Counted from the stretch's first letter, positions 1-7,499 are shown. The stretch is 32,282 bases of DNA from Bacteroidales bacterium (GCA_025358455.1 JANYJP010000117.1:1-32282), one strand, 5' to 3'. Notes: a model not told the origin generated them from the sequence alone. Numbers and translations are program-made.

Positions 1-1
1 T

Positions 2-790
2 TACGGAACCGATAAATTAAGAAAAGAGTTTCTTATTGAAAATATTTTTATTGCCGATGAGATTTCACTGGTTTATTCTCTGTATGACAGGTATATGGCA
101 GGAGGTGCAATGCCGGTTAAAAAAGCATTGAAACTCGAATCTCCTGACGAACTTAAAGCAGGGCAATTCCTTGACAGAAGAGAGATGGGAATCATAAATG
201 TTGGAGGAGATGCTGTAATAGAAGGCGGAGGTAAAATATATAAACTGGCATTTAAAGAAGCATTATACCTTGGAAAGGGAACGCCTGATGTTGTATTTAA
301 ATCTGCTGATCAGAAAAACCCGGCTAAACTGTACATAAATTCTGCGCCTGCTCATAAAACTTATCCTTCGAAAAAAGTTACACGTAACGAAGCAGAAGTT
401 GTAATGCTGGGAAATGCTGAGACTTCAAACCTAAGGACTCTTAATAAATTACTTGTGAACAGCGTGATTGAAACATGTCAGCTTCAAATGGGAATGACGG
501 AACTACAGAAAGGCAGTGTATGGAATACTATGCCGGTGCATACTCATAACCGAAGGATGGAAGCTTATTTTTATTTCGAAGTGCCCGACAAACAGGCTAT
601 CTGTCATTTTATGGGCGACCCTGATGAAACCAGGCATATATGGATGAAGAATGAGCAGGCAGTTCTTTCTCCATCATGGAGTATTCATAGTGCGGCAGGT
701 ACATCAAATTATACATTTATCTGGGGTATGGCAGGCGAGAACCTCGATTACGGGGATATGGACGTCAGGCAACCCGATAGTCTGAAATAA
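2..790 (+). CDS. kduI: 5-dehydro-4-deoxy-D-glucuronate isomerase (5' truncated by window edge)
   Basis: The frame is open from base 2 with no start, so the gene begins outside the window; 262 residues are visible and full KduI proteins have about 280. An internal ATG at 95 is not the start, because the codons before it encode conserved KduI sequence (for example LRKEFLIENIF). The enzyme isomerises 5-keto-4-deoxyuronate to 3-deoxy-D-glycero-2,5-hexodiulosonate in the cytoplasm, during breakdown of unsaturated uronates from pectin or glycosaminoglycans. The metal-binding cupin motif HTHNRRMEAYF is present (visible residues H180, H182, E187), with the later ligand His in PSWSIHSAAGT (H229). It lies 37 bp before kduD on the same strand, and the two catalyse consecutive steps, so they are probably co-transcribed. 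Confidence 0.95.
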   Translation, partial: YGTDKLRKEFLIENIFIADEISLVYSLYDRYMAGGAMPVKKALKLESPDELKAGQFLDRREMGIINVGGDAVIEGGGKIYKLAFKEALYLGKGTPDVVFKSADQKNPAKLYINSAPAHKTYPSKKVTRNEAEVVMLGNAETSNLRTLNKLLVNSVIETCQLQMGMTELQKGSVWNTMPVHTHNRRMEAYFYFEVPDKQAICHFMGDPDETRHIWMKNEQAVLSPSWSIHSAAGTSNYTFIWGMAGENLDYGDMDVRQPDSLK

Positions 791-827
791 TTACTCAGAG
801 AATTATTAAGAAGGATTAAAAAATAAT

Positions 828-1622
828 ATGAAAGATTTATTTGATTTAACAGGTAAAGTTGCCCTGGTTACAGGAGGCACTCATGGAATTGGATTGGCTA
901 TAGGGCTGTTACTTGGTAAAGCCGGAGCGAAAGTATGTGTTAACGATTTGCAGGAGGAGAAACTACAGAGCTGTAAAGAGAGTTTCGCTAAGGAAGGACT
1001 GGATGTCTTCACTTTAAAATTCAATGTCACAGATGAACATGATACTGATAAAGGAATTTCATTAATTGAAAAAAAAGCCGGTCCTGTTGATATTCTTGTA
1101 AACAATGCCGGTATTATTAAAAGGATCCCGATTCTTGATATGTCAATAGCTGACTACAAACAGGTAATTGATGTTGATCTTGTAGCCCCGCTTATTGTTG
1201 CAAAGCGTGTAGCTCCTAATATGATTTTAAAAAGAAGCGGTAAGATCATTAATATGTGTTCAATGATGAGCATATACGGACGTAACACAGTTTCGGCATA
1301 TGCTTCCGCAAAAGGAGGACTCATGCTACTCACGCGCAATATGACCTGCGAATGGGCAAAATTTAATATTCAGATTAATGGGATTGGTCCGGGTTACATT
1401 GCAACTTCTCAAACCGCGCCAATCCGCGAGAATGGTCATCCTTTTAACGATCTTGTAATGACGCGTACGCCGGCAGGAAGATGGGGTGAGCCTGAAGATG
1501 TTGCAAACGCCGCACTTTTCCTTGCATCAAAAGCAAGTAATTTTGTAAATGGACATATCCTGTTTGTAGATGGCGGAATTCTTGCCAATTTCGGCTATGT
1601 TAAGGGAGAGAACGAGCTCTAA
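828..1622 (+). CDS. kduD: 2-dehydro-3-deoxy-D-gluconate 5-dehydrogenase (SDR family)
   Basis: This 264-residue classical short-chain dehydrogenase has the cofactor motif TGGTHGIG (15-22), NNAG (91-94), a catalytic Ser around 144 and the YASAK pair Y157/K161, with the usual C-terminal VDGG. Length and motifs fit KduD or the closely related gluconate 5-dehydrogenase. The adjoining kduI makes KduD the better choice: it reduces 2,5-diketo-3-deoxygluconate to 2-keto-3-deoxygluconate with NAD(P)H. The start is the first ATG after an AT-rich leader (811-827) with no clear Shine-Dalgarno sequence, as is usual in Bacteroidota. No hairpin terminator is evident in the 37 bp before the convergent membrane-protein gene. 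Confidence 0.9.
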   Translation: MKDLFDLTGKVALVTGGTHGIGLAIGLLLGKAGAKVCVNDLQEEKLQSCKESFAKEGLDVFTLKFNVTDEHDTDKGISLIEKKAGPVDILVNNAGIIKRIPILDMSIADYKQVIDVDLVAPLIVAKRVAPNMILKRSGKIINMCSMMSIYGRNTVSAYASAKGGLMLLTRNMTCEWAKFNIQINGIGPGYIATSQTAPIRENGHPFNDLVMTRTPAGRWGEPEDVANAALFLASKASNFVNGHILFVDGGILANFGYVKGENEL

Positions 1623-1659
1623 TCTCAAAGTCACCCCTTCAGCCAGTCTCCCTTTAAAA

Positions 1660-2580
1660 TTATTTATTATCGGGATTATCCGGATGATCATCTGAATAAG
1701 GTTTCGCGTACAGGTCTTCAACCCTGACTCTGTCATCCCATTGATTTACCGGTTTTACGATCTGGTTTTGATCTTCACCGGCCCTGGCGTTGAAATAAAG
1801 TACGCACGCAAAAATCGGCATCAATGGAAGAGTTAGTGCATTCACCAATGCTGAGAGAATTATAAACATAGGGTTAGATGCGATTTCAGTCAGGCTTGAT
1901 CCATTCTCTGAATTTAAAATTGTTTTTAAAAAACTCCCTGTGAAAGGCAGAAGAACGATTGCTGAAAATATTACTGAAATAACAATCAGTATGATCAGGA
2001 AAATCGTTACCCAGCCTATGTTTGTCCAGAAATTCCTGTGTGCAAGTTTTATTGTCCGTCTGATAGTATTTCCGATATTGGCTCCTTCTGCCATCATTAT
2101 TGGCAATATGAAAAGATAAAGTGTCATTACATATAATATAGCGAAGAATGCGCCGATTACAAGAGCAAAAATTCCCAGTACAATAGCTATAGAACCAAAA
2201 AATGCCAGAAGTATCATAGTGATTAGGAAGGGAATAAAGTACTTCAGGGATTTTATCAATGAGGAAAAAATATTATCGCTGTTAATCGGATTATAGATAA
2301 TATAGTACTGGAGAATAGTAGTGAACAAGAGATTTATAAGTGATATTATCAGGATGGGGACAAGATATCCCTTCATTTTATCAAGTAAAAGCATCGGATC
2401 CGTAATTGTCTGCAACTCCTTCATGTTTACCATAGTTGAAGCATACTGTATTACTAGAGACATCGCAAGGGAAATAATAAACAGAGAGAGAAATTTACTT
2501 TTGTAAAACTCCCAAATTGAACTCATTGCACTGTCAATGTTGTGTTTACGGTAAAGTGGGTGATTACTGAACTGATCCAT
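1660..2580 (-). CDS. Polytopic membrane protein of unknown function
   Basis: The protein has 306 residues and about six strongly hydrophobic segments (roughly residues 30-50, 70-95, 110-135, 140-165, 190-220 and 245-275), with short charged linkers and a hydrophilic C-terminal tail ending in DNPDNK. The N-terminal stretch before the first segment is cytosolic in character and no signal peptide is cleaved. The arrangement resembles Bacteroidota membrane proteins annotated only as hypothetical or as DUF4013/GPDP-membrane-domain-like, but I see no catalytic motif and assign no function. It lies 73 bp downstream of the UPF0316 gene on the same strand, with its own -7-like box at 2604-2611. It converges on kduD. 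Confidence 0.8.
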   Translation of the reverse strand: MDQFSNHPLYRKHNIDSAMSSIWEFYKSKFLSLFIISLAMSLVIQYASTMVNMKELQTITDPMLLLDKMKGYLVPILIISLINLLFTTILQYYIIYNPINSDNIFSSLIKSLKYFIPFLITMILLAFFGSIAIVLGIFALVIGAFFAILYVMTLYLFILPIMMAEGANIGNTIRRTIKLAHRNFWTNIGWVTIFLIILIVISVIFSAIVLLPFTGSFLKTILNSENGSSLTEIASNPMFIILSALVNALTLPLMPIFACVLYFNARAGEDQNQIVKPVNQWDDRVRVEDLYAKPYSDDHPDNPDNK

Positions 2581-2603
2581 GATTTATTAATTTTATTTGC
2601 GTT

Positions 2604-2631
2604 CAAATGTAGCCAAAATTACAATTTGGCT
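2604..2631 (-). promoter_or_regulatory. Putative -7 box and adjacent inverted repeat upstream of the membrane-protein gene
   Basis: Read on the minus strand, 2611-2604 is TACATTTG, a perfect TAnnTTTG -7 element ending 23 bp before the ATG at 2580 and predicting a leader of about 17 nt. No TTTG lies 19-20 bp further upstream. Instead a 7-bp inverted repeat (AGCCAAA at 2611-2617, TTTGGCT at 2625-2631) occupies that space. The repeat could be an operator or the weak terminator of the upstream gene. The call rests on motif matching only. Confidence 0.4.
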
Positions 2632-2653
2632 GACTCGTTTTCTGAAAAATACC

Positions 2654-3253
2654 CTACTTCCCTTTTCTCCAGTTCCTTAATACAGTACTAAAGGGAAATA
2701 TTGAATTTGGTCTGTTTTGGGTGAATATGCCTTCATTAACTGATTTTACATCTTCAATAGTGTAAAATGCTTTAGGGTTAAACCGGGTTATGACATCGAG
2801 AACACTTGAAAGCTCATTCCTCTTTACAATCGTATATATGAGATGAATTTTTTCTCTTGCCCCATTAGCTTCAACCACGGTTGCCCCGAAACCGTTTTCA
2901 TTAAGATTCTGAACAAGTTCAGGACCCCGTTCATGAGCAAAAACCCTTATCATCAGTATTCCCATTGCAAGTTTTTCTTCTATTATCATACCAATCAGGT
3001 TTCCTGTAGCAAATCCTGCGGCATAGGCAATATAATTTATATAATTGTCGAGGTTCTGCATGATCTTGCTTATCGCAGTTATCCAGATAAGTACTTCAAA
3101 AAAACCCAGGATAGGTGCGATGTTCCTTTTTCCCTTTGAAACGAAAATAATGCGCAACGTACCAATTGATACGTCGCAGATTCGGGCAAGAAAAATTAAC
3201 AAAGGCATCAGTACATAGCTGAAAAGGTTGGAATCGAAGAAGGAGGTATCCAT
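2654..3253 (-). CDS. UPF0316 / DUF2179 membrane protein
   Basis: This 199-residue protein has three N-terminal membrane segments (about 10-30, 44-65 and 72-92) containing the family signature ARICDVSIGTLRIIFVSKG, and a C-terminal soluble alpha/beta domain of DUF2179 type (about 110-170, with an FYTIEDV motif near 163-169). Length and layout match UPF0316 (DUF5698 plus DUF2179) proteins, whose molecular role is not established. The frame extends upstream to 3322, but I chose the ATG at 3253 because a promoter-like pair (TTTG and TATATTTG, 3309-3278) lies between the two and the extra residues look unlike the family N-terminus. A GCACAAAG repeat overlaps the promoter. Confidence 0.85.
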   Translation of the reverse strand: MDTSFFDSNLFSYVLMPLLIFLARICDVSIGTLRIIFVSKGKRNIAPILGFFEVLIWITAISKIMQNLDNYINYIAYAAGFATGNLIGMIIEEKLAMGILMIRVFAHERGPELVQNLNENGFGATVVEANGAREKIHLIYTIVKRNELSSVLDVITRFNPKAFYTIEDVKSVNEGIFTQNRPNSIFPFSTVLRNWRKGK

Positions 3254-3277
3254 TTTATTATGAATTTGGGTCAGAAA

Positions 3278-3309
3278 CAAATATAGGTATAAAGAGACAA
3301 CCGCACAAA
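3278..3309 (-). promoter_or_regulatory. Bacteroidota-type promoter for the UPF0316 gene
   Basis: On the minus strand a TTTG -33 element (3309-3306) is followed after 20 bp by TATATTTG (3285-3278), a full match to the TAnnTTTG -7 consensus. The predicted transcript starts near 3271, giving a leader of about 18 nt before the ATG at 3253. The -33 element lies inside an 8-bp tandem repeat (GCACAAAG x3), so TTTG also occurs 8 and 16 bp further upstream. Confidence 0.6.
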
Positions 3310-3326
3310 GGCACAAAGGCACAAAG
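3303..3326. repeat. Three perfect tandem copies of an 8-bp unit (GCACAAAG)
   Basis: GCACAAAG occurs at 3303-3310, 3311-3318 and 3319-3326 with no mismatch, followed by AAA-rich units that lose the pattern. On the minus strand each unit contains CTTTGTGC and so supplies a TTTG. The copy nearest the gene supplies the -33 element of the UPF0316 promoter. Confidence 0.85.
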
Positions 3327-3416
3327 GAATAAAAACTCTAAAGCCTGAAAAGGTGGTAATATTTACATTTAGTGGTAATAAAATGTGTGCTGAAACATTC
3401 CATTATAATATTTGTT

Positions 3417-3446
3417 ATTGTCTTGTTGGTATATTTGCTAAATTTG
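3417..3446 (+). promoter_or_regulatory. Bacteroidota-type promoter for the lipoprotein pair
   Basis: ATTG (3417-3420) is followed after 18 bp by TAAATTTG (3439-3446). A second -7 match, TATATTTG, sits just upstream at 3430-3437 and could be paired loosely with TTTG at 3411-3414. The transcript would start near 3453, leaving a leader of about 70 nt before the ATG at 3526. Confidence 0.55.
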
Positions 3447-3525
3447 GCAAGTGTGAAATCTATTAGTGTAATTGGATATAAATAATATTTTTGATGAATA
3501 TTTTTAATTTAAAACAGATATAAGC

Positions 3526-4590
3526 ATGAAACTGAGAAAACTTAATATTCCGGTAATCCTTGCAATAATATTCGGGATCGGGATTGTATCCTGCACCGGA
3601 AACTCGACACAGAAAAATTTGCATTCAGGTGTTGAATATTATAGAAACCTTCAATTCAGTGAGACACCTTATGATATCGAAAGGGGTAACCATGCACTGA
3701 CTGCTGATCAGGCGAAGACAATAAACAGTTATAAGTTCACTTATGATACTACCGGACGCCTTGTTTCAGTGGAGTTTGTCAGGAATAATGTTCTTCTTGA
3801 CTATTCCTCTATGGGAGGTGCTGCAAAAATTACTTATGAGTATAACGGTATTATGCAGACTAAGCATTATTTCAATAAGGATAACCAACCAATCGAAAAC
3901 GGAGGTGTATTTGCAGCTCAATACTCATTAGATTCAAAGGGTACCCGTGTTGGCCTGATGTTTTTAGGGAAAGACGGTACAATGATTGAAAACAGGAATA
4001 AAATACATTCATGGACATGGACAGTTCTTCCCGACGGAATGGTAAAAGAACTAAGGTATAATCTGGCAGGAGAAGAAACGGTAATGAATCCGTTCTGTCC
4101 GTTTTATGAACTTAGGTTTACATACAATGACAAAGGCTATACAACCAGAATGGCAAATTTTAAGGCTGATACACTCTATAACTGTACTGCAGAAAATTGC
4201 GGCGACATTGGAGTTTCATACTTCTCATTCGCTCCAAACATGAATGGAGACCTGGAAAGCTTTTCAGTTTTCAATGTCAGAGGACAGATGTCAAATCTTT
4301 ACTGGGGATGGTCAAAACGCATTTCCACCTATGATGAAAACGGTTATGTTACCGAAATGAAAGTTTTTGATCAGGATAATGAATATGTGGGAGGCAAATT
4401 GATACCTGTTACAAAAAATACATACGATAACCACGGTGCCCTTATTGAGGTCAGAAATATGGATAAAGACGGAAACGTAATCAATAGCCAGGAAAACGGG
4501 GTAGCAATAACCGAATACAAATATGATGAAGCCGGCCACAGAACCGAAACACTCACATACGATAAGGACAAAGTACCTGTTAAACTTTAG
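3526..4590 (+). CDS. Lipoprotein with YD/RHS-like beta-hairpin repeats
   Basis: The 354-residue product starts with a lipoprotein signal peptide whose lipobox ends GIVSC (C23), so it is probably membrane-anchored outside the cytoplasm. The rest is built of about eight loosely repeated units of roughly 25-35 residues with the pattern aromatic-x-Tyr-Asp-x-x-Gly-x-hydrophobic, for example FTYDTTGRLVSV, FTYNDKGYTTRM, STYDENGYVTEM, NTYDNHGALIEV and YKYDEAGHRTET. They resemble YD/RHS repeats or WG-like beta-hairpins, but there is no RHS core or toxin domain. No enzymatic residues are evident. It is 22 bp upstream of the tandem-rhodanese lipoprotein and probably shares its transcript. Function unknown. 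Confidence 0.85.
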   Translation: MKLRKLNIPVILAIIFGIGIVSCTGNSTQKNLHSGVEYYRNLQFSETPYDIERGNHALTADQAKTINSYKFTYDTTGRLVSVEFVRNNVLLDYSSMGGAAKITYEYNGIMQTKHYFNKDNQPIENGGVFAAQYSLDSKGTRVGLMFLGKDGTMIENRNKIHSWTWTVLPDGMVKELRYNLAGEETVMNPFCPFYELRFTYNDKGYTTRMANFKADTLYNCTAENCGDIGVSYFSFAPNMNGDLESFSVFNVRGQMSNLYWGWSKRISTYDENGYVTEMKVFDQDNEYVGGKLIPVTKNTYDNHGALIEVRNMDKDGNVINSQENGVAITEYKYDEAGHRTETLTYDKDKVPVKL

Positions 4591-4612
4591 TCAACGACGA
4601 AATATAAGTCAA

Positions 4613-5659
4613 ATGAAAAGGCAATTTTTCCAGGTAATATTTATTTCAGTTCTCGTAATCATTTCGTTTGCAGGATGCTCCGGTAAGAAAGCTGACAATA
4701 AACAAACCTCAATACCGGAGGCTAAACCTGAAACTAAAAAGCCGGTTAATATCGGAAATGAGACTTCTTTACTTTTGAAAGACCTTAAAGAGAATGGCGA
4801 TTATGTCAATAGTAAGGTATACCCATCAATAATCAAAGCCTCGATAGTAAATGAGAGCATTGGGAAAAATATTCTTGTTATAGACATTAGGTCCTCAAAG
4901 GATTACACTAAAGGCCATATTAAAGGGGCTGTAAATAAAAATTTTGAAGATCTGCCGGCTTATTTTGAAACAGGGATCAAACCATTTTCATTTGACAAGA
5001 TAATAATGGTAAGTGAAGATGGTCAGCTTTCAAGCTATACAACCTCATTACTAAGACTTATGGGATATGGCAATGTCTATTCTATGAGATGGGGAATGAG
5101 CGCCTGGAATATCAGGTATGCAGAACAGGGATGGCTTAAAAATGTTTCTGGAAAATTTGAAACGAAGCTTGAGACCAAAGCAAACGAAAGATCGGAGGCA
5201 AACGTTATGCCTGAGCTCAAAACCGGATTAACTTCGGGAGCAGACATTGGCACAGCACGATTCAAAAAACTCTTTGAAGAGGGAACAGGCAACATACTTA
5301 TTACTGCTGATGAAGTATTCAGTAGTCCTCAAAAATATTATATCATAAATCTTGACAGGAAGGATAAGTATGAAGATGGACATATTCCGGGTGCAACGCG
5401 GTATAAACCTGAGGGCACTCTTGGATTTGTTGATGAAATGGCTTCAATCCCTGTTGACAAAACTGTTGTCGTTTATTGTGCAACCGGACATAATTCAGGG
5501 TTCGCAACAGCTTTCCTTCGATTATTAGGTTATGATGCCCGCACACTTAAATATGGTAACAACGGCTTCATGTACGATAAAATGGTTAAACAACGGACTG
5601 CTTTATCGTGGCTCCCTTTTACAACTGCAGAAGTAAATAATTTTGATGTGGTAAAATAA
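4613..5659 (+). CDS. Lipoprotein with tandem rhodanese domains (first domain inactive)
   Basis: I start this 348-residue lipoprotein at 4613, where the signal peptide with lipobox SFAGC (C22) begins; an upstream ATG at 4523 would overlap the preceding gene and hide the signal peptide. Domain 1 (about 75-175) has the rhodanese fold marks VIDIRSSKDYTKGHI, but the loop where the catalytic Cys should be reads VSEDGQLS, so it lacks the nucleophile. Domain 2 (about 230-330) has a proper active loop CATGHNS (C289-S295) and GHIPGA. Rhodanese domains carry sulfane sulfur as a Cys persulfide, so domain 2 could do so in the periplasm or on the cell surface while domain 1 is structural or binding. The sulfur-transport gene group converges on it from 5678. 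Confidence 0.9.
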   Translation: MKRQFFQVIFISVLVIISFAGCSGKKADNKQTSIPEAKPETKKPVNIGNETSLLLKDLKENGDYVNSKVYPSIIKASIVNESIGKNILVIDIRSSKDYTKGHIKGAVNKNFEDLPAYFETGIKPFSFDKIIMVSEDGQLSSYTTSLLRLMGYGNVYSMRWGMSAWNIRYAEQGWLKNVSGKFETKLETKANERSEANVMPELKTGLTSGADIGTARFKKLFEEGTGNILITADEVFSSPQKYYIINLDRKDKYEDGHIPGATRYKPEGTLGFVDEMASIPVDKTVVVYCATGHNSGFATAFLRLLGYDARTLKYGNNGFMYDKMVKQRTALSWLPFTTAEVNNFDVVK

Positions 5660-5677
5660 TAACTGCAACTTAAACTC

Positions 5678-6145
5678 TTATAATTCCGGCCTGACTAAAG
5701 TATCTGGCCGGAATTTGTTTTTAAAGACCTCATTATCAGTAGAGTTGGAAAGAATATACAGATTTTTGATTCCCATCTGACTTAACAACATCCATATCCT
5801 TGCAGAAACGGCCGGTTCAGATGAACTGAGAACCACAGGTCCGTTATGTTTATGAATTACCTTAACATTATTTCTGTCAAGTACAGAATCAGGCGTGATA
5901 TCGAGCGATTTTCCTGTAGATAAGTTACCAGAACTTTTTACACCATCAAGGTTGATTAATAGAACTTCACCTTTCAGTGAGCTTAGCTTTTCACTGGTAA
6001 CAATATTCGACCTCATTACAGACGGTTCAGCCCATTTTTTTGAATCACTCTGAAAATGATTGCTGCCAAAAGATCTGAAAAGTACCAGAATCAATACAGG
6101 CACCACAATCATGATGGACACTTTATATTTTTTTATTAACTCCAT
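5678..6145 (-). CDS. Cys-less degenerate rhodanese-like membrane-anchored protein
   Basis: The product has 155 residues with one N-terminal membrane anchor (about 8-25) and an extracytoplasmic domain. The domain keeps a rhodanese-like outline: a VLLINLDG strand (61-68) in place of the usual D-x-R strand, then PVVLSSSEPAVSARIWML (103-120), which aligns with the strand, active loop and helix of a rhodanese. The loop Cys is replaced by Ser and the protein contains no Cys at all, so it cannot form a persulfide. It is the last gene of the minus-strand sulfur group, 27 bp after the other rhodanese-like gene. The link to the rhodanese fold is my inference from pattern. Confidence 0.75.
   Translation of the reverse strand: MELIKKYKVSIMIVVPVLILVLFRSFGSNHFQSDSKKWAEPSVMRSNIVTSEKLSSLKGEVLLINLDGVKSSGNLSTGKSLDITPDSVLDRNNVKVIHKHNGPVVLSSSEPAVSARIWMLLSQMGIKNLYILSNSTDNEVFKNKFRPDTLVRPEL
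5682..5722. terminator. Strong hairpin terminator between convergent genes
   Basis: A perfect 10-bp inverted repeat (AATTCCGGCC at 5682-5691, GGCCGGAATT at 5706-5715) encloses a 14-nt loop and is followed on the plus strand by TGTTTTT (5716-5722). It fits a Rho-independent terminator for the plus-strand rhodanese lipoprotein, whose stop is 23 bp upstream. The hairpin lies inside the last codons of the convergent gene ending at 5678. Confidence 0.8.
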
Positions 6146-6172
6146 TTATTTTAATTCTGATTTATGCACTGT

Positions 6173-6784
6173 TTACTCACACCCACCGTCAAGTTTTTTT
6201 GCGGCAATATGCTTAGAGTCAAAGAATTTAATTTTAAGACTGTCAGGCAGACTGTTTATTTCAGTAAACATATTTTTTGCCCGTAACCTTGTTTCAAAAA
6301 GTGCATTTTCCCTTGCAGAGATTTTGTTTCCGGCAAAGTTACTGTTCATAACAATGTTGAACCATTCATTCAGCCCGCCTTTCATAACAAAGACATTTTT
6401 ATAATTCATTCCCTGGGCAAGTACAAGGGCATAATTTGAATCATAGTCACCATTTGAGTAGAATATGTTCTTAATATTTTCATTGTTAATAAACCCTGCA
6501 GGATCATTATTAAGAAATTCTTTATAAGGAACATTTATTGAACCGGGAATATTAAATGATGTGAATTCCTCTGGTGATCTGAGATCAATTATCCTTACTG
6601 AACTATCCTCCGTTACAATAAACCTGGCAACCTGATCCACGGTAAAATATGATTTTTGATCAAGAGTTTCGGCCAGCAGCCTTTTCGGTTTGACAATAAA
6701 TGACCGGCTACCTGAAAGTGGCAGTAGAGCCAGGGTAAAACCCAGGCAGATAAGTACTACTGAAAACTTCTCCCTGATATTCAT
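6173..6784 (-). CDS. Secreted or anchored rhodanese-like protein lacking the catalytic Cys, with C-terminal GGC
   Basis: The protein has 203 residues, an N-terminal membrane or signal segment (about 8-28) and a single rhodanese-like domain (about 45-145). Conserved marks include IIDLRSPEEF (65-74), a PGSINVPYKEF stretch, and KNVFVMKGGLNEW (129-141). The active-site loop reads YSNGDYDS (109-116), with Ser where the catalytic Cys belongs. The only Cys outside the signal segment is the penultimate residue, C202 in GGCE. It begins 11 bp after the YeeE-type gene and 27 bp before the smaller rhodanese-like gene, so it is probably part of one sulfur-handling operon. It may be a sulfur-acceptor or binding partner rather than a sulfurtransferase, which is inference. 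Confidence 0.85.
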   Translation of the reverse strand: MNIREKFSVVLICLGFTLALLPLSGSRSFIVKPKRLLAETLDQKSYFTVDQVARFIVTEDSSVRIIDLRSPEEFTSFNIPGSINVPYKEFLNNDPAGFINNENIKNIFYSNGDYDSNYALVLAQGMNYKNVFVMKGGLNEWFNIVMNSNFAGNKISARENALFETRLRAKNMFTEINSLPDSLKIKFFDSKHIAAKKLDGGCE

Positions 6785-6795
6785 TTTAATTAGAA

Positions 6796-7398
6796 TTAAA
6801 TTTCATTTGTTATATCGGGCCGGGCAAATCTCTTTTCTGCAAGCTCGGCAATCCAGAACATTATTACGGCTGCAACGATAAGAAGTAAAGTAAATAGTCC
6901 CGGTGAAATACCCATAACCTCGTTAATCTTAAGCGGTCCTTTATATGACCCGTTAGCCAGATTTTGAATCAATGGATAAGTTTCTGCAAAGAGGAATGCG
7001 CCAGTGAGCCCCCCTGCAAAAAAAATCATTGCGTCAATTTTTCCGATAGAAAGCGCGCTTAAACCAGTCCCGGGACAAAATCCCCCCATTATGAAACCTG
7101 CACCCATAATTACGCCTCCCACTATAGAGGCAGCCACATAATATTCATTCACAAAAACCAGATTAAGATTCAGTAACCCGAAGAAACTTAAAAATTGCGA
7201 TCCGACCAGAGCAACAATTGCTGCCGTAAAAAACACTTTTATTACAGTGGTGTCGTATCCATAAAACATCCCTGCAAGCTTACGGCTCGATGAGAATCCT
7301 GCCTGCTCAAGAGCAAATCCAAAACCTATTCCTATAATCAGGGCGATAAGCAGATCCAGCCATTCCGGCATTGATATAAGTGATGATATTGGTCCCAT
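6796..7398 (-). CDS. YeeE/YedE-family sulfur transporter, C-terminal-type half
   Basis: This 200-residue protein has about five membrane segments and two family motifs: GFGFALEQAGFSSSRKLAG (25-43) and GGFCPGTG (105-112, Cys 108). YeeE/YedE (TsuA) proteins take up thiosulfate-like sulfur compounds through a pore lined with such Cys residues. Full-length members are about 350 residues with two pseudo-symmetric halves. This protein corresponds to one half, and the neighbour at 7521-8045 carries the other Cys motif, so the two may pair as in PmpA/PmpB-type systems. An 88-bp tract of 8-bp repeats starts 13 bp upstream of its ATG. The following rhodanese-like gene is 11 bp downstream. Confidence 0.9.
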   Translation of the reverse strand: MGPISSLISMPEWLDLLIALIIGIGFGFALEQAGFSSSRKLAGMFYGYDTTVIKVFFTAAIVALVGSQFLSFFGLLNLNLVFVNEYYVAASIVGGVIMGAGFIMGGFCPGTGLSALSIGKIDAMIFFAGGLTGAFLFAETYPLIQNLANGSYKGPLKINEVMGISPGLFTLLLIVAAVIMFWIAELAEKRFARPDITNEI

Positions 7399-7411
7399 TC
7401 TATATTTTTTT

Positions 7412-7499
7412 GTCTAAAAGTCTGAATGTCTAATTGTCTGAATGTCTGAATGTCTTGAAGTCTTGTAGTCCTAGGGTCTTGCGGTCTTACAGTCTTTTA
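7412..7499. repeat. Tandem tract of eleven 8-bp units, GTCT plus four variable bases
   Basis: The tract is exactly 11 x 8 bp. Ten units begin GTCT and one begins GTCC, while the other four bases change (AAAA, GAAT, AATT, GAAT, GAAT, TGAA, TGTA, TAGG, TGCG, TACA, TTTA). In the direction of the flanking genes it reads NNNNAGAC. It fills most of the 122-bp gap between the two YeeE-type genes and ends 13 bp before the second start. It is not a CRISPR array, because unit and spacer are far too short. Confidence 0.9.

Noticed and set aside
811-827. A GATTAAA operator before kduD like those at 29462 and 31829
   Set aside because: There is one GGATTAAA and a neighbouring ATTAAG at 10-bp rather than 11-bp spacing, in a short intra-operon gap. 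A lone match in AT-rich sequence is not evidence of a regulator site.
7412-7499. CRISPR array
   Set aside because: The units are 8 bp with 4 constant bases. CRISPR repeats and spacers are about 25-40 bp each, and no cas gene is present.
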